DNA of 64,000 bases, taken from contig NZ_BMKR01000002.1 in the NCBI RefSeq assembly GCF_014644435.1, positions 186,001 through 250,000 of the forward strand, written 5' to 3'. Shown here one piece after another: positions 53,254-62,025 of the stretch. This stretch comes from Paenibacillus albidus (GTDB taxonomy: Bacteria; Bacillota; Bacilli; Paenibacillales; Paenibacillaceae). The notes beneath the pieces were generated by a model. That model was not told where the DNA came from and searched no databases. It saw only the letters and a program-made list of their open reading frames with translations. Numbering within the stretch: the stretch's first letter is position 1; each line of letters starts with the position of its first letter. The translations under genes and the position numbers were made by a program.

Positions 53254-53948
53254 TGTCCTTGGCCTTTCCATTTATAACCATGCCCCCATACCGTTTGCAG
53301 GAATTCGGGCTCTGACGGATTGTTCTCGATCTTCTGGCGCAAGCGGCGGATATTTACGTCCACTATCTTGGGGTCTCCCATATATTCCTTGCCCCATACA
53401 TGATCGAGCAGCAAATCACGGCTGAGCGGCGTGTTCTCCTTCTCCAGAAAAAACTGCACCAGCGAAAATTCGGTCGGCGTCAATTCGATGGCTTCGCCGG
53501 CCCGCTTGAACTGCTTGGCAATCAGGTCGAGGGTGAACGGTCCCGATTGGAATGACACCTTGGCCGATTGCTCACGGTGAACATTCACCCGGCGCAGCAG
53601 TGACTGGATCCGCGCAATCAGCTCGGTTGGACTGAACGGCTTGCTGACATGATCATCGGCGCCCACGGATAAGGCATACACTTTATCCTGCTCCTGAACC
53701 TTGGCGGTCAGAAAAATAATGCCGAGGCGTTCATTGGTTTCCCGTACCCGCCGGCAGACCTCAAACCCGTCTATGCCGGGAACCATCACATCCAGTAAGG
53801 CGATATCAATATCAGGGATGGTGGTCAGCTTATGAAGGGCCTCGTTCCCGTCGGCCGCTTCCAGCACTTCAAAGCCGTTACGCTTCAGGTTAATCACAAT
53901 AAAACTGCGGATGGATTCCTCATCCTCCAGAATCAGTACTTTACTCAT
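53250..53948 (-). CDS. OmpR-family response regulator
   Basis: A 232-aa regulator. The receiver domain has acidic residues E8-D9-E10, phosphoacceptor D53 (LLDVMVPG), Thr in FLTAK and Lys in SKPF. The C-terminal winged helix (about 130-230) contains ELTPTEFSLVQFFLEKENTP and VDVNIRRLRQKI. It overlaps the lipoprotein gene by eight bases and the kinase gene by four. Cognate partner of the kinase encoded next. Confidence 0.94.
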   Translation of the reverse strand: MSKVLILEDEESIRSFIVINLKRNGFEVLEAADGNEALHKLTTIPDIDIALLDVMVPGIDGFEVCRRVRETNERLGIIFLTAKVQEQDKVYALSVGADDHVSKPFSPTELIARIQSLLRRVNVHREQSAKVSFQSGPFTLDLIAKQFKRAGEAIELTPTEFSLVQFFLEKENTPLSRDLLLDHVWGKEYMGDPKIVDVNIRRLRQKIENNPSEPEFLQTVWGHGYKWKGQGQ

Positions 53949-55233
53949 CTATACCCTTCCTTTCAATGGGGGCTGTAATTTTGTTGCTGCTCCCCCCGTT
54001 TATGCTCTGTTCCAGCTTGCCGCGGTACCCGATGAATTTGTCGGCCCCGCGTCCCAGCAGTTCCCAGCCTTCGCTTTTGCTCCGTTCCCAGTCCGTCGGT
54101 GAGAAAAACGCCACCTCGGCCACAGTCTCGCCTGTGTCCGACATAATGAACTTAAGCGATTTATCCTGCACGGATTTCGTATCCACGGTTACATTGCCAT
54201 GCCATTCCGCAGGGAATTTAATGACAAACCGGTCTGCAGGGTCACGGTATTGCAAAGCACTGAAGGCCAGCCCGTTTTTCCCGTCCCATTTGTAGTACGC
54301 ATTAAAGTATGGAATCGTCTCCGGATCAAAATACTCCCAGCCCTTGGGCATTTCAAGCAGGCCGATCTCAATAATTCCATCACCGTCGATATCCTCGCTG
54401 TTAATGCGTCTGTCTTTGTAAGTACGGGCATCACCGGGAACCGCCACCCTCAGCTTGTTATTCTCCATAACCACCATATAGGAGTAGGCAGAGTGGGAAT
54501 CCACCGCAGCATCCAGAATGATACCTTCTTTGTTCTCGGCCACCTTACCTGAGACAATATTGTAATAATTATTAAAATAAGGATCGAGATCATCCAGTTT
54601 GTCCAGAATCTTGAATTCACCGCTGTACTGGTAGGTTGTGACCGTAGCAAACTCATTGCGCTTGAAATAGACAACCGTAATATCCAGTTGGCCGTCATCA
54701 TTCAAATCATCGATGATATATTCGGTATAAGGAAGGCGGAGGATTTCCTCCAAAGCTCCACTGGAATAACTGTAGACCACCAGCCCCTTCTCTTCGCCGC
54801 GTGAATAGCCGACAATGATATCCAGATGGCCGTCGCCTGTCAGATCCCGCAGATTCACCGATTCCAGCACAGTGCCGTCACCGTCGAATACCAGTTTTTT
54901 GACCCAGGCCTCCCCCTGCTTCTCCAGAATCATCCCGTGGATCTGGACAGCCTCGCCAGGCGTTTCATAGAACACAAGGGTCTCCATTACCCCATCTTTA
55001 TTGAGGTCTTCCGTAAAAATCAGGCTGTCGTCATCGTTGACCGGCCGAAGCAGCGCCGAAGGAAGGGGCGTCAGTGAACTGATCGCAGCCATCAGGGTAG
55101 CTTTGTCTTCCGACAGACGCGGGGATTTCATCTGGGAAACCGGGTCGCTGAAGAATGTGCAGCCAGAGAGAACCGCAAGCAGGCACGTTACCGCCGCCAG
55201 ACGCTTCAGACCTCGTAAATTCAACTTCATCAC
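53941..55233 (-). CDS. Lipoprotein with VCBS/FG-GAP-like repeats
   Basis: A 430-aa protein with a lipobox LSGC (Cys about 25). It has repeated calcium-type loops (DLNKDGVMETLVF, DLTGDGHLDIIVG, DLNDDGQLDITVV and DIDGDGIIEIGLL), as in VCBS or integrin-like propellers, then a C-terminal beta domain without repeats. It sits outside the membrane, ahead of the two-component genes. A role as co-sensor of the kinase is a reasonable inference but not shown by sequence. Confidence 0.85.
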   Translation of the reverse strand: MMKLNLRGLKRLAAVTCLLAVLSGCTFFSDPVSQMKSPRLSEDKATLMAAISSLTPLPSALLRPVNDDDSLIFTEDLNKDGVMETLVFYETPGEAVQIHGMILEKQGEAWVKKLVFDGDGTVLESVNLRDLTGDGHLDIIVGYSRGEEKGLVVYSYSSGALEEILRLPYTEYIIDDLNDDGQLDITVVYFKRNEFATVTTYQYSGEFKILDKLDDLDPYFNNYYNIVSGKVAENKEGIILDAAVDSHSAYSYMVVMENNKLRVAVPGDARTYKDRRINSEDIDGDGIIEIGLLEMPKGWEYFDPETIPYFNAYYKWDGKNGLAFSALQYRDPADRFVIKFPAEWHGNVTVDTKSVQDKSLKFIMSDTGETVAEVAFFSPTDWERSKSEGWELLGRGADKFIGYRGKLEQSINGGSSNKITAPIERKGIDE

Positions 55234-55253
55234 TCTTTTCCGTATTCCAAAAT

Positions 55254-55979
55254 TTAAAGATTCATGCGCTCCTTGACCGTCAGACGGCGGCCTTTAACGT
55301 CATGTTTGATTCTGCCGTCCTCCAGAACCCATATACGGGTTGCAAAACGTTCAGCCAATTCAATGGGCAATACGGTAACTACAATAAGTCCAGTCTCCTT
55401 GCACAACCTCCGTAAGGTCTCCATTACATTCTCCGCTGACTTTGGGTCCAGCCCCGTTACCGGTTCATCCGCCAGGATCACCTTGGCACCGTGCGTCAGC
55501 GCGCGGGCAATGGCCACACGCTGACGCTCTCCGCCGCTGAGCTGGCTGGTCTTCATCTTGGCCTTGTCCAGCAGCCCGAGCGCATCCAGCTCGTCCATTG
55601 CCCCCATATAATCGTCAGAGCGTACCATCCCGGTGACCATTCGCCATAAAGGTGTCTGGGCGGATTGGCCGATCAGAACATTCTTCAGCGCCGTCCGGTT
55701 CGGATTAAGTTCGGCGTTCTGCTCCAGGTAAGCCCATTCACGGCGGATTTTGCGTTTGCCGGTAAAGACGTTGCCAAAGATATCCGTCCCGTCCACTCTA
55801 AAATTGCCCCGGTCCCACTTCTCCCGCAGTGCCAGGCAGCGCAGCAGCGTAGACTTGCCGCTTCCGCTGCCCCCCAGCACAGCAACCAGTTCCCCCGGTT
55901 CCAATTGAAAGCCAACATCCTGCAGAACGGGCATCTTCTCTTCCCCGACTGCTTTTGCCAAATGTTCAACTGTAATCAT
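55254..55979 (-). CDS. ABC transporter ATPase, PhnC-like
   Basis: A 241-aa ATPase most like the phosphonate PhnC group. Walker A GGSGSGKST (36-44), Q-loop in EWAYLEQNAELNPNRTALKN, signature LSGGERQRVAIARAL, Walker B KVILADEPVTGLDPK; the H-loop position reads TVLPIELAERF with no His, where a TH-containing motif is expected. No permease or binding protein is nearby. I start at ATG 55979 with ACAGGAGAG. It heads the operon 20 bases before the VCBS lipoprotein. The lost His suggests weak or altered ATPase activity. Confidence 0.87.
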   Translation of the reverse strand: MITVEHLAKAVGEEKMPVLQDVGFQLEPGELVAVLGGSGSGKSTLLRCLALREKWDRGNFRVDGTDIFGNVFTGKRKIRREWAYLEQNAELNPNRTALKNVLIGQSAQTPLWRMVTGMVRSDDYMGAMDELDALGLLDKAKMKTSQLSGGERQRVAIARALTHGAKVILADEPVTGLDPKSAENVMETLRRLCKETGLIVVTVLPIELAERFATRIWVLEDGRIKHDVKGRRLTVKERMNL

Positions 55980-56066
55980 ATTCAGCTCTCCTGTCCTCAT
56001 CTCTACTCTATAGTGTACTCTGAAAGCGAGATCAAATTCCATGCGAGCACTCGTTCTTATCTTACC

Positions 56067-56645
56067 TCAAATCTGTTTGCGTGGCGAGAATAATAACCCC
56101 GCCAGTCCGAACAAAATATAAAAAAGGCCCATAAGCCCAAAAACGCCGCCTCCCTGTCCTGCTTCGAGGAGCAAGCCACCGATACCGGGACCCGCAATGC
56201 TGCCTATACTATAATGAAAAGAAGAGGCTATACCTGCGGCAGGCAGCAGATTGCGCGGCAGGATATCTGCCGCATAAGCAAGCCCCAGCGAGAAAAAAGA
56301 ACCGACAAGCCCGCCGGACACCATCAGAATCACCAGGCACAGCAGGAAGCTGTCACCTGCAAGCGGCAGCAGGGCGAACCCCGTTCCTCCGCCGATGATA
56401 AGTTTTTTGAATCCGGCAGCACCAAGGGCCCGTTCGGCAATCAGTGTCATGCCGAAAGAGCCAATATACAGCGCGGCTGCGTTAAGCCCGTTCAAAGAAG
56501 ACGAGACCCCTTGCTGTTCCAGAAGAATGGACAAAACCGGCAGAAGCAGGCCTTGGCTGAGCCCGGCGGCGATAATAACGGTAATTAGAATGGCGTAATG
56601 AACCTTGCTGTTATGGCGAGCGGAAGATGATAACCGGTCTGACAC
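56067..56645 (-). CDS. Half-size MFS-like protein
   Basis: A 192-aa membrane protein with about six hydrophobic segments instead of twelve. The first part (about 15-80) resembles MFS helices 1-2; the last part (SFHYSIGSIAGPGIGGLLLE and the final helix) resembles helices 11-12 of a YfkF-like transporter. The middle is missing, which suggests an in-frame internal deletion. GTG start with AGGAGG eight bases before. It may be non-functional, or form a dimer. The gene keeps no frameshift. Confidence 0.75.
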   Translation of the reverse strand: MSDRLSSSARHNSKVHYAILITVIIAAGLSQGLLLPVLSILLEQQGVSSSLNGLNAAALYIGSFGMTLIAERALGAAGFKKLIIGGGTGFALLPLAGDSFLLCLVILMVSGGLVGSFFSLGLAYAADILPRNLLPAAGIASSFHYSIGSIAGPGIGGLLLEAGQGGGVFGLMGLFYILFGLAGLLFSPRKQI

Positions 56646-56781
56646 GAATGAATCCTCCTAGGGTATATAAAGATTGCAGGGATGTCGCCAAATGGCAAAC
56701 AGAGAACATTATAGTGGACAACCCTCTTCAAAACAAGAGATAATATATAGAAGTGACGGATTTCTTGGGGGTGTATGACTC

Positions 56782-57699
56782 ATGAACTATGAATTAAAAA
56801 TCGATGTCTCGCCGGTCTACGAACTGCTGGACAGTTTTATGTTATATGTAACTAGAAAATGGAGCTCCAATCTGGACATCGGTCCGGACTGGGTGAATGA
56901 TGTGGAAAGCAACATTCCCCCGCAAAAAATCACGGCGCTCATGGAGGCTGCGAATTGGCCGTTTGAAGATTACGATGTGCTTTATGCGTGGGCCTACAGC
57001 CGGGGATCGGCGGCCAAGGTGCTTCAGTTCCTGGACGAGCTTGAATCCGCCACACTGGAAGAGAGCTTTCTGCGGGTGGCACCCTTTGTCTCCAATTTCA
57101 CCCTTGAACAGTGCCACCGGATCAAAAGCGGCTATATTCCACTGCTGCGGCTGTGGCATGAGCAATATTTTCGCCATGTAGAGCAAAAGATTCTTCCCCT
57201 CCTTATTGAGGATGCCTCGGAAAAAAAAATGCTCGAAAGCAAAATGGAGAAGGTCGCGCTCATCGAATATGCCTCCGGCGGGGTAGTCATTGAAGATTTG
57301 CCTAATCTGGAGACGATTGTGTTGCTGCCAACGGTGCATAACCGGCCCATCAACACTTATTGCTTCTATAAAACCATGGTCATCATCCAGTATCCGGTAG
57401 ATGTCCCGCTGGACGACGAGGATGAGCCTCCTACCGTGCTGCTGCGGATGACCAAAGCCCTGTCGGACCCGACCCGGCTCAGACTGCTCCGGTATGTGGC
57501 CCATGAACCCAAGACGTTATGGGAAATGCAGTCCGAGCTGAATCAATCCAGAGAAATGCTGATGCACCATCTGATGATTCTGCGTGTAGCCGGACTACTG
57601 CGCATCCATCTTCAGGGGGAAAACAATGAGCGCTTCAGTATCCGTCCGGACGGCGCTTCGGAGCTGCAGCTGTTCCTGGAGTCCTACATTCGATTGTAG
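56782..57699 (+). CDS. ArsR-like winged-helix regulator with large N-terminal domain
   Basis: A 305-aa protein. Residues about 1-210 form an uncharacterised helical domain (MNYELKIDVSPVYELLDSFM at its start). The C-terminal 85 residues are an ArsR-type winged helix with KALSDPTRLRLLRYVA and LNQSREMLMHHLMILRVAGLL. It may sense a small molecule through its N-terminal domain. No metal-binding cysteines are evident. It is followed by a HAD gene 52 bases on, which it may share a transcript with. Confidence 0.85.
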   Translation: MNYELKIDVSPVYELLDSFMLYVTRKWSSNLDIGPDWVNDVESNIPPQKITALMEAANWPFEDYDVLYAWAYSRGSAAKVLQFLDELESATLEESFLRVAPFVSNFTLEQCHRIKSGYIPLLRLWHEQYFRHVEQKILPLLIEDASEKKMLESKMEKVALIEYASGGVVIEDLPNLETIVLLPTVHNRPINTYCFYKTMVIIQYPVDVPLDDEDEPPTVLLRMTKALSDPTRLRLLRYVAHEPKTLWEMQSELNQSREMLMHHLMILRVAGLLRIHLQGENNERFSIRPDGASELQLFLESYIRL

Positions 57700-57751
57700 C
57701 AGGAGACGGCACGGCTTAAATTACAGAGATAGAGATAAAGGAGTGAGCGGC

Positions 57752-58504
57752 ATGAAGTATTCAACGCAGCAAGTGATTTTTGACCTGGACGACACTCTCG
57801 TTCACTGCAACAAATATTTCGACCTTATTTTAGGTCAATATTTTGAAATGATGGGCGACTGGTTCAAGGATTTTGGAGCAACCACCGCTGAATTCCGCAA
57901 CAAGCAGGCGGAGATTGATGTGCAGACCGTCAACACCAGCGGACTTGCCAGCGAGAACTTCCCCAAATCCCTGATTGCCACCTACCGTTTCTTTTGCGGG
58001 CAATACGGACGTCCTGCCGAAGCTTTTCATGAACAGCAATTGATGAAGCTTGGTCTCAGTGTCTACGATCAGGAGATCGAGGCCTACCCGGGTATGGTCG
58101 AAACGCTGGATATCCTCAAACAGGATGGCCATGACCTGTACTTGTACACCGGTGGCGATGATACTATCCAGCAACGCAAAATTGAACAAATGAAGCTGAC
58201 AACTTATTTTGAGGACCGGATCTTTATCCGCCAGCATAAAAATGTCGAGGCCCTGGAAACTATTTTGTCCACCCGCAATTTTGAACGCAAACGCACCTGG
58301 ATGATCGGCAACTCCCTGCGGACGGATGTGCTGCCCGCAGTCACCGCCGGCATTAACAGCATCTACCTGAAGCAGCAAAAGGAATGGCTATATAACCTGA
58401 TTGAGCTTCAACGGGAAATGCAGCAGTCTGTATTGACCATCTCGTCCATTACTGAGGTTCCGCCGGTCATCCGCTCAGCGGCCAAGCAGTCCCATCACGG
58501 CTGA
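57752..58504 (+). CDS. HAD-family hydrolase
   Basis: A 250-aa hydrolase. Motif I DLDDTLVH holds the nucleophile and acid Asp, motif II is YLYTGG, motif III has the Lys in RKRTWMIGNSL and the last acidic residue is in RTDVLPA. A cap domain lies after motif I. It probably removes phosphate from a small metabolite. I start at ATG 57752, which follows AAAGGAG; the earlier frame overlaps the regulator gene. The substrate is unknown. Confidence 0.88.
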   Translation: MKYSTQQVIFDLDDTLVHCNKYFDLILGQYFEMMGDWFKDFGATTAEFRNKQAEIDVQTVNTSGLASENFPKSLIATYRFFCGQYGRPAEAFHEQQLMKLGLSVYDQEIEAYPGMVETLDILKQDGHDLYLYTGGDDTIQQRKIEQMKLTTYFEDRIFIRQHKNVEALETILSTRNFERKRTWMIGNSLRTDVLPAVTAGINSIYLKQQKEWLYNLIELQREMQQSVLTISSITEVPPVIRSAAKQSHHG

Positions 58505-58598
58505 TTTGATCCGGCTCCTGTTACAAATGACATAGGCACCCTGCGCAGGGTTGATTATACTATTTTAGAAGATTTTGATCTTGCGCAGGAGGGACAAA

Positions 58599-59348
58599 AT
58601 GAACAAAAACGTGAACCCTAAGCAAAACCGCAGCAAAGGCCGCGCAAACCGCCAGTTGCTTCCCATGCTGCTCGGAGCTGCCGTGGTTATTCTCACCGGT
58701 GTCCTCGTCTGGGTAAGTTCGGACAGCCAGGCCAGCGAGAATACCGAGCTCGATGCGCTACCCAACTACACTGATGTGAAAGGCAAGATTGTTGTAGATG
58801 GACTGAAGTATGAGAAACAGCCCCATTTGGGAAACAGCGAGGCCAAAGTCAAGGTTATAGAATTCGCCGATTTCAAATGCCCGGCCTGCAAGCAATGGAC
58901 CGAAGCTTATCTGGACCGCTTCATCAAGGATTATGTCGATACCGGCAAGGTGGAATTTTTCTTTATGAACTTTGCCTTCATTGACCGTGACTCCTATCTG
59001 GCAGCCAGTGCCGGTGAAGCCATCTATCATCAGAGCAACGAGAAATTCTGGGAATACCTCCACAAGCTTTATGCCAATCAAGGCGATGAGAGCACCATCT
59101 GGGCCACCCCGAAGTTTATCCTGCCGTTTGTTAAAGACAACATGGAAGGCATAGATTACAGCCGGTTCGAGTCCGATATCAAGAATCACACCTATATGTA
59201 TGATGTGAAAGAAGATTTCAAGATTGCCGGCTCCTATGGTGTCAATGGCACACCCAAATTCATGGTGAACGGTGAGCTGCTGCCGGACTCCTCCTATGAA
59301 GGGCTGGCGGCTGCGGTGGACGCCCAGTTAAACGAGGCTGGTCAGTAA
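58599..59348 (+). CDS. DsbA/BdbD-like membrane-anchored thiol oxidoreductase
   Basis: A 249-aa protein. A basic N-terminus and one membrane helix (about 21-39) leave the thioredoxin-like domain outside. The redox site is C94-P-A-C97 in FADFKCPACKQW; the cis-proline loop is NGTPKFM near residue 223. It introduces or rearranges disulfide bonds in exported proteins, as BdbD does with BdbC. No BdbC-like gene is in the window. Ribosome site AGGAGGG before ATG 58599. A terminator follows. Confidence 0.9.
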   Translation: MNKNVNPKQNRSKGRANRQLLPMLLGAAVVILTGVLVWVSSDSQASENTELDALPNYTDVKGKIVVDGLKYEKQPHLGNSEAKVKVIEFADFKCPACKQWTEAYLDRFIKDYVDTGKVEFFFMNFAFIDRDSYLAASAGEAIYHQSNEKFWEYLHKLYANQGDESTIWATPKFILPFVKDNMEGIDYSRFESDIKNHTYMYDVKEDFKIAGSYGVNGTPKFMVNGELLPDSSYEGLAAAVDAQLNEAGQ

Positions 59349-59368
59349 AGCAGTTCACACTACAATCT

Positions 59369-59417
59369 AAAGGGGTCTCCCGATAAGCCGTTTTAATGGC
59401 TTAGAGGAGGCCCCTTT
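59369..59417 (+). terminator. Terminator between the DsbA-like gene and topB
   Basis: AAAGGGG-CTCC and inner GCC pair with GGC and GGAGGCCCCTTT. It serves the plus-strand gene and may also stop topB transcripts. Confidence 0.75.
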
Positions 59418-59441
59418 ATGCTGCATTATTATTCCAAGTGG

Positions 59442-61748
59442 TTACTGTTCTACAATAAGCTGCCCGGTATCCGTATTATGAAGCACAAGTTTGCCTTCAA
59501 GCGGTTGACCCTCAGCCCCTGTCAGCTTCAGCTTGCCGGTTCGTCCCTTCCCGATTAAGGCTTTAACCTGTGCATCGGTAAGGACACGGCCATGGGTCTC
59601 TTTCCAGATGACGAACTTGCACCCTTCCTTGTAATGGGAACAGCCATAACCTTTCCGGCCCATGAAGATCATTCCGCCGCAACCGGGGCTGGGACAAGGC
59701 CCAATGATCTTTGGTCCGCTATCGGCGGAGTCCTCCGCTGCGCTGTTCTTCTGCCTTGCTGCCACAGGCGTCCCGGCGGTTTGACCTCTTTCCCCTTCCG
59801 CCTTACGTTTCCCCGGAGCTGCCGGTTTGCCGGATGTTTTGCGCGGGGTGCCGCTGCCCTTCCCTTTGCCTCCCAAAGCAGGGGTTTCGCCTTCAAAAGA
59901 GGTTTTGGAAGCGCGGGCCTGCACCCGGACTTTGTCCACAATCATGCAAGCAAACCGTTTGACATTCTCCATGAACTGGTTGTCAGAGGCAGTACCTCTG
60001 GAAATTTCATTCAGGCGCCGCTCCCATTGGCCGGTCATTTCGGGCGAGGTCAACAGCTCAATGCCCGCGCCGCGGATCAGCTCAATTGCCGTCCGGCCCT
60101 TTTGGGTGATGGCGATCTTTTTTCCTTGCATTTCCACATAACCGACATTCTTAAGCCGCTCAATGGTAGCCGCACGGGTGGCCGGTGTGCCGAGCCCCGA
60201 ATCCTTCATGGCATCGCGGAGCTCCTCATCCTCGATCTGCTTGCCCGCACTTTCCATCGCCCGCAGCAGCGTCCCTTCCGTATAATGCTTGGGTGGCTGG
60301 GTATCCTTCTCCTTGACAACTGCGTCACTGCAGACCACTTCATCCGCCGGAGCAACCGCGAAGGGTTCGTTGACCTCTATCTCCTCGTCTTCGTCGTCTT
60401 CGCCCGACTTCCCTTTGGCCGGCTTGTTCTTCTCCTTCTTCTGATCTGCATAGATCACCTTCCAGCCGAGACTGAGCAGTTCCTTGACCGTAGTCTTGAA
60501 TTTCTCCTCTTCGACCTCTGTGATCACAGTGTGCACCTTATATTCTGCAGCCGGATAGAATTGGGACAGAAAACGGCGCACGATCAGGTCATAAAGCTTC
60601 TGTTCATCCGCACTCAAACCCGAAGCCTTGCGGTAAGTAGGCAAAATCGCATGGTGATCCTCTACCTTAGACGGGTTGCAGATGAATTTGTTCCCTTTAT
60701 GAACCAGATTACGGTTGGCCCCTTTCACCCATTCGTCATAGGCCGTGCCCTGCAGGGCAGACAACGTTTTGTGCATCTCCGGGATGTTCTGCTCCGTCAC
60801 ATAGTTGGAGTTTGTCCGCGGATAAGATATCACTTTATGCTTCTCGTATAAGGCCTGGGCGACGTCGAGTGTTTTTTTGGCGGAAAAAGCGTACTTCCCG
60901 TTGGCTTCGCGCTGCAGGAGCGTCAAATCATACAGCTTGTTCGGATATTCCTTGGTTTCCTTCACCTCATAGGAGGCGATCCGCCCGGATTTTCCTTTGA
61001 CCTTTTGCGCCAAGGCTTCGGCCTTGGCACCGTCCGTCATCCGCTCCCCCTGCCACATGCCCTTGTACGTCATTTCCTTTTGGGTAAAATGCCCTTCTAC
61101 TTCAAAAAATTTAAGGGAATCAAACGCCTCAATCGTCTTCTGGCGGTCATAAATCAAAGCCAGGACAGGCGTCTGTACTCTGCCCACAGAGAGCAGCACA
61201 TTATGTTTGGTTGTAAATGCCCGCGAACCGTTCATGCCGATCAGCCAGTCGGCTTCACTGCGCGCTTTGGCCGCTTTGGTCAAATTCTCGTACTCTGAGC
61301 CATCTTTTAGCTCCTGGAAGCCTTTACGGATCGTTTCGGGTGTCAGATCGGAGATCCACAGCCGCTTGACGGGCTGCCCAAGCTTCAAATGCCGCTGAAT
61401 CAGCGAAAAAATATGCTGCCCCTCCCGCCCAGCATCGCAGGAATTGACAAGCAGATTGCTGCGTTTGGCCAATTCACCTATCACTTTCAATTGGTCTATA
61501 GTCCGGCTGTTGGGTACCAGCTTGAACTGTTCGGGGATAATCGGCAGATCGTTAATATTCCATTTCTTGTATTTAGGATCATAGGCATCCGGTTCTGCCA
61601 GACCAATCAGATGACCGATGGCCCAGGTAATAATGTATTGCTCCCCTTCCAGATAGGAACGGTGATTTTTCGCTTTCGGTTCTATTGCGGCAGCGATATT
61701 CCGCCCCATATCCGGTTTTTCCGCAATAATAAGTGTCTTCAAAAACAA
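59442..61748 (-). CDS. topB: DNA topoisomerase III
   Basis: A 768-aa type IA topoisomerase. The Toprim domain has LIIAEKPDMGRNIAAAI and the acidic SCDAGREGQHIF; the catalytic Tyr is Y309 in ISYPRTNS. An acidic insert (GEDDEDEEIEVNE) interrupts the later part, and a long basic, Pro/Ser/Thr-rich linker (about 630-690) leads to a C-terminal zinc-ribbon-like domain with CPSPGCGGMIF and CSHYKEGC. It unlinks DNA during replication and recombination. Second ORF-sized frames on the plus strand here are only shadows. Confidence 0.95.
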   Translation of the reverse strand: MFLKTLIIAEKPDMGRNIAAAIEPKAKNHRSYLEGEQYIITWAIGHLIGLAEPDAYDPKYKKWNINDLPIIPEQFKLVPNSRTIDQLKVIGELAKRSNLLVNSCDAGREGQHIFSLIQRHLKLGQPVKRLWISDLTPETIRKGFQELKDGSEYENLTKAAKARSEADWLIGMNGSRAFTTKHNVLLSVGRVQTPVLALIYDRQKTIEAFDSLKFFEVEGHFTQKEMTYKGMWQGERMTDGAKAEALAQKVKGKSGRIASYEVKETKEYPNKLYDLTLLQREANGKYAFSAKKTLDVAQALYEKHKVISYPRTNSNYVTEQNIPEMHKTLSALQGTAYDEWVKGANRNLVHKGNKFICNPSKVEDHHAILPTYRKASGLSADEQKLYDLIVRRFLSQFYPAAEYKVHTVITEVEEEKFKTTVKELLSLGWKVIYADQKKEKNKPAKGKSGEDDEDEEIEVNEPFAVAPADEVVCSDAVVKEKDTQPPKHYTEGTLLRAMESAGKQIEDEELRDAMKDSGLGTPATRAATIERLKNVGYVEMQGKKIAITQKGRTAIELIRGAGIELLTSPEMTGQWERRLNEISRGTASDNQFMENVKRFACMIVDKVRVQARASKTSFEGETPALGGKGKGSGTPRKTSGKPAAPGKRKAEGERGQTAGTPVAARQKNSAAEDSADSGPKIIGPCPSPGCGGMIFMGRKGYGCSHYKEGCKFVIWKETHGRVLTDAQVKALIGKGRTGKLKLTGAEGQPLEGKLVLHNTDTGQLIVEQ

Positions 61749-62025
61749 TCGCTCCTTACCTCTGCGTTCTTTGTCCAGAATACATCCAGTAGTCTATTAT
61801 ACCATTAACTCTGCTCTTATTTCATATATTCCAAGGCCGGAAAACAGCTTTGCCTGCTCCGATTCATGAAAAATTTTCAGAAACTAAAATTAAATATGAA
61901 ATTTTCGTGTCTTCTGACCGAATATATCATTAGAGTAATTCTAAACGCCAGAGAAAAAACAGCTGGAGAGGGAGAACAATTAGGCAAAGAGCTTATTCGT
62001 ATCTATTCAAGGGGGAAATTTATTA
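61749..62025. other. Intergenic region before the chemotaxis receptor gene
   Basis: No gene is seen. A possible sigma-D promoter lies at 61898-61924 and a ribosome site (GGGGGAA) at 62011-62017. Confidence 0.6.
61898..61924 (+). promoter_or_regulatory. Possible sigma-D (motility) promoter
   Basis: GAAA, 15 bases, then ACCGAATA, compared with TAAA-N15-GCCGATAW. Only part of each element matches, but the spacing and the downstream chemoreceptor gene are as expected. Confidence 0.3.

Noticed and set aside
59592..60851. 419-codon plus-strand frame opposite topB
   Set aside because: Antisense shadow of a well-defined topoisomerase gene.
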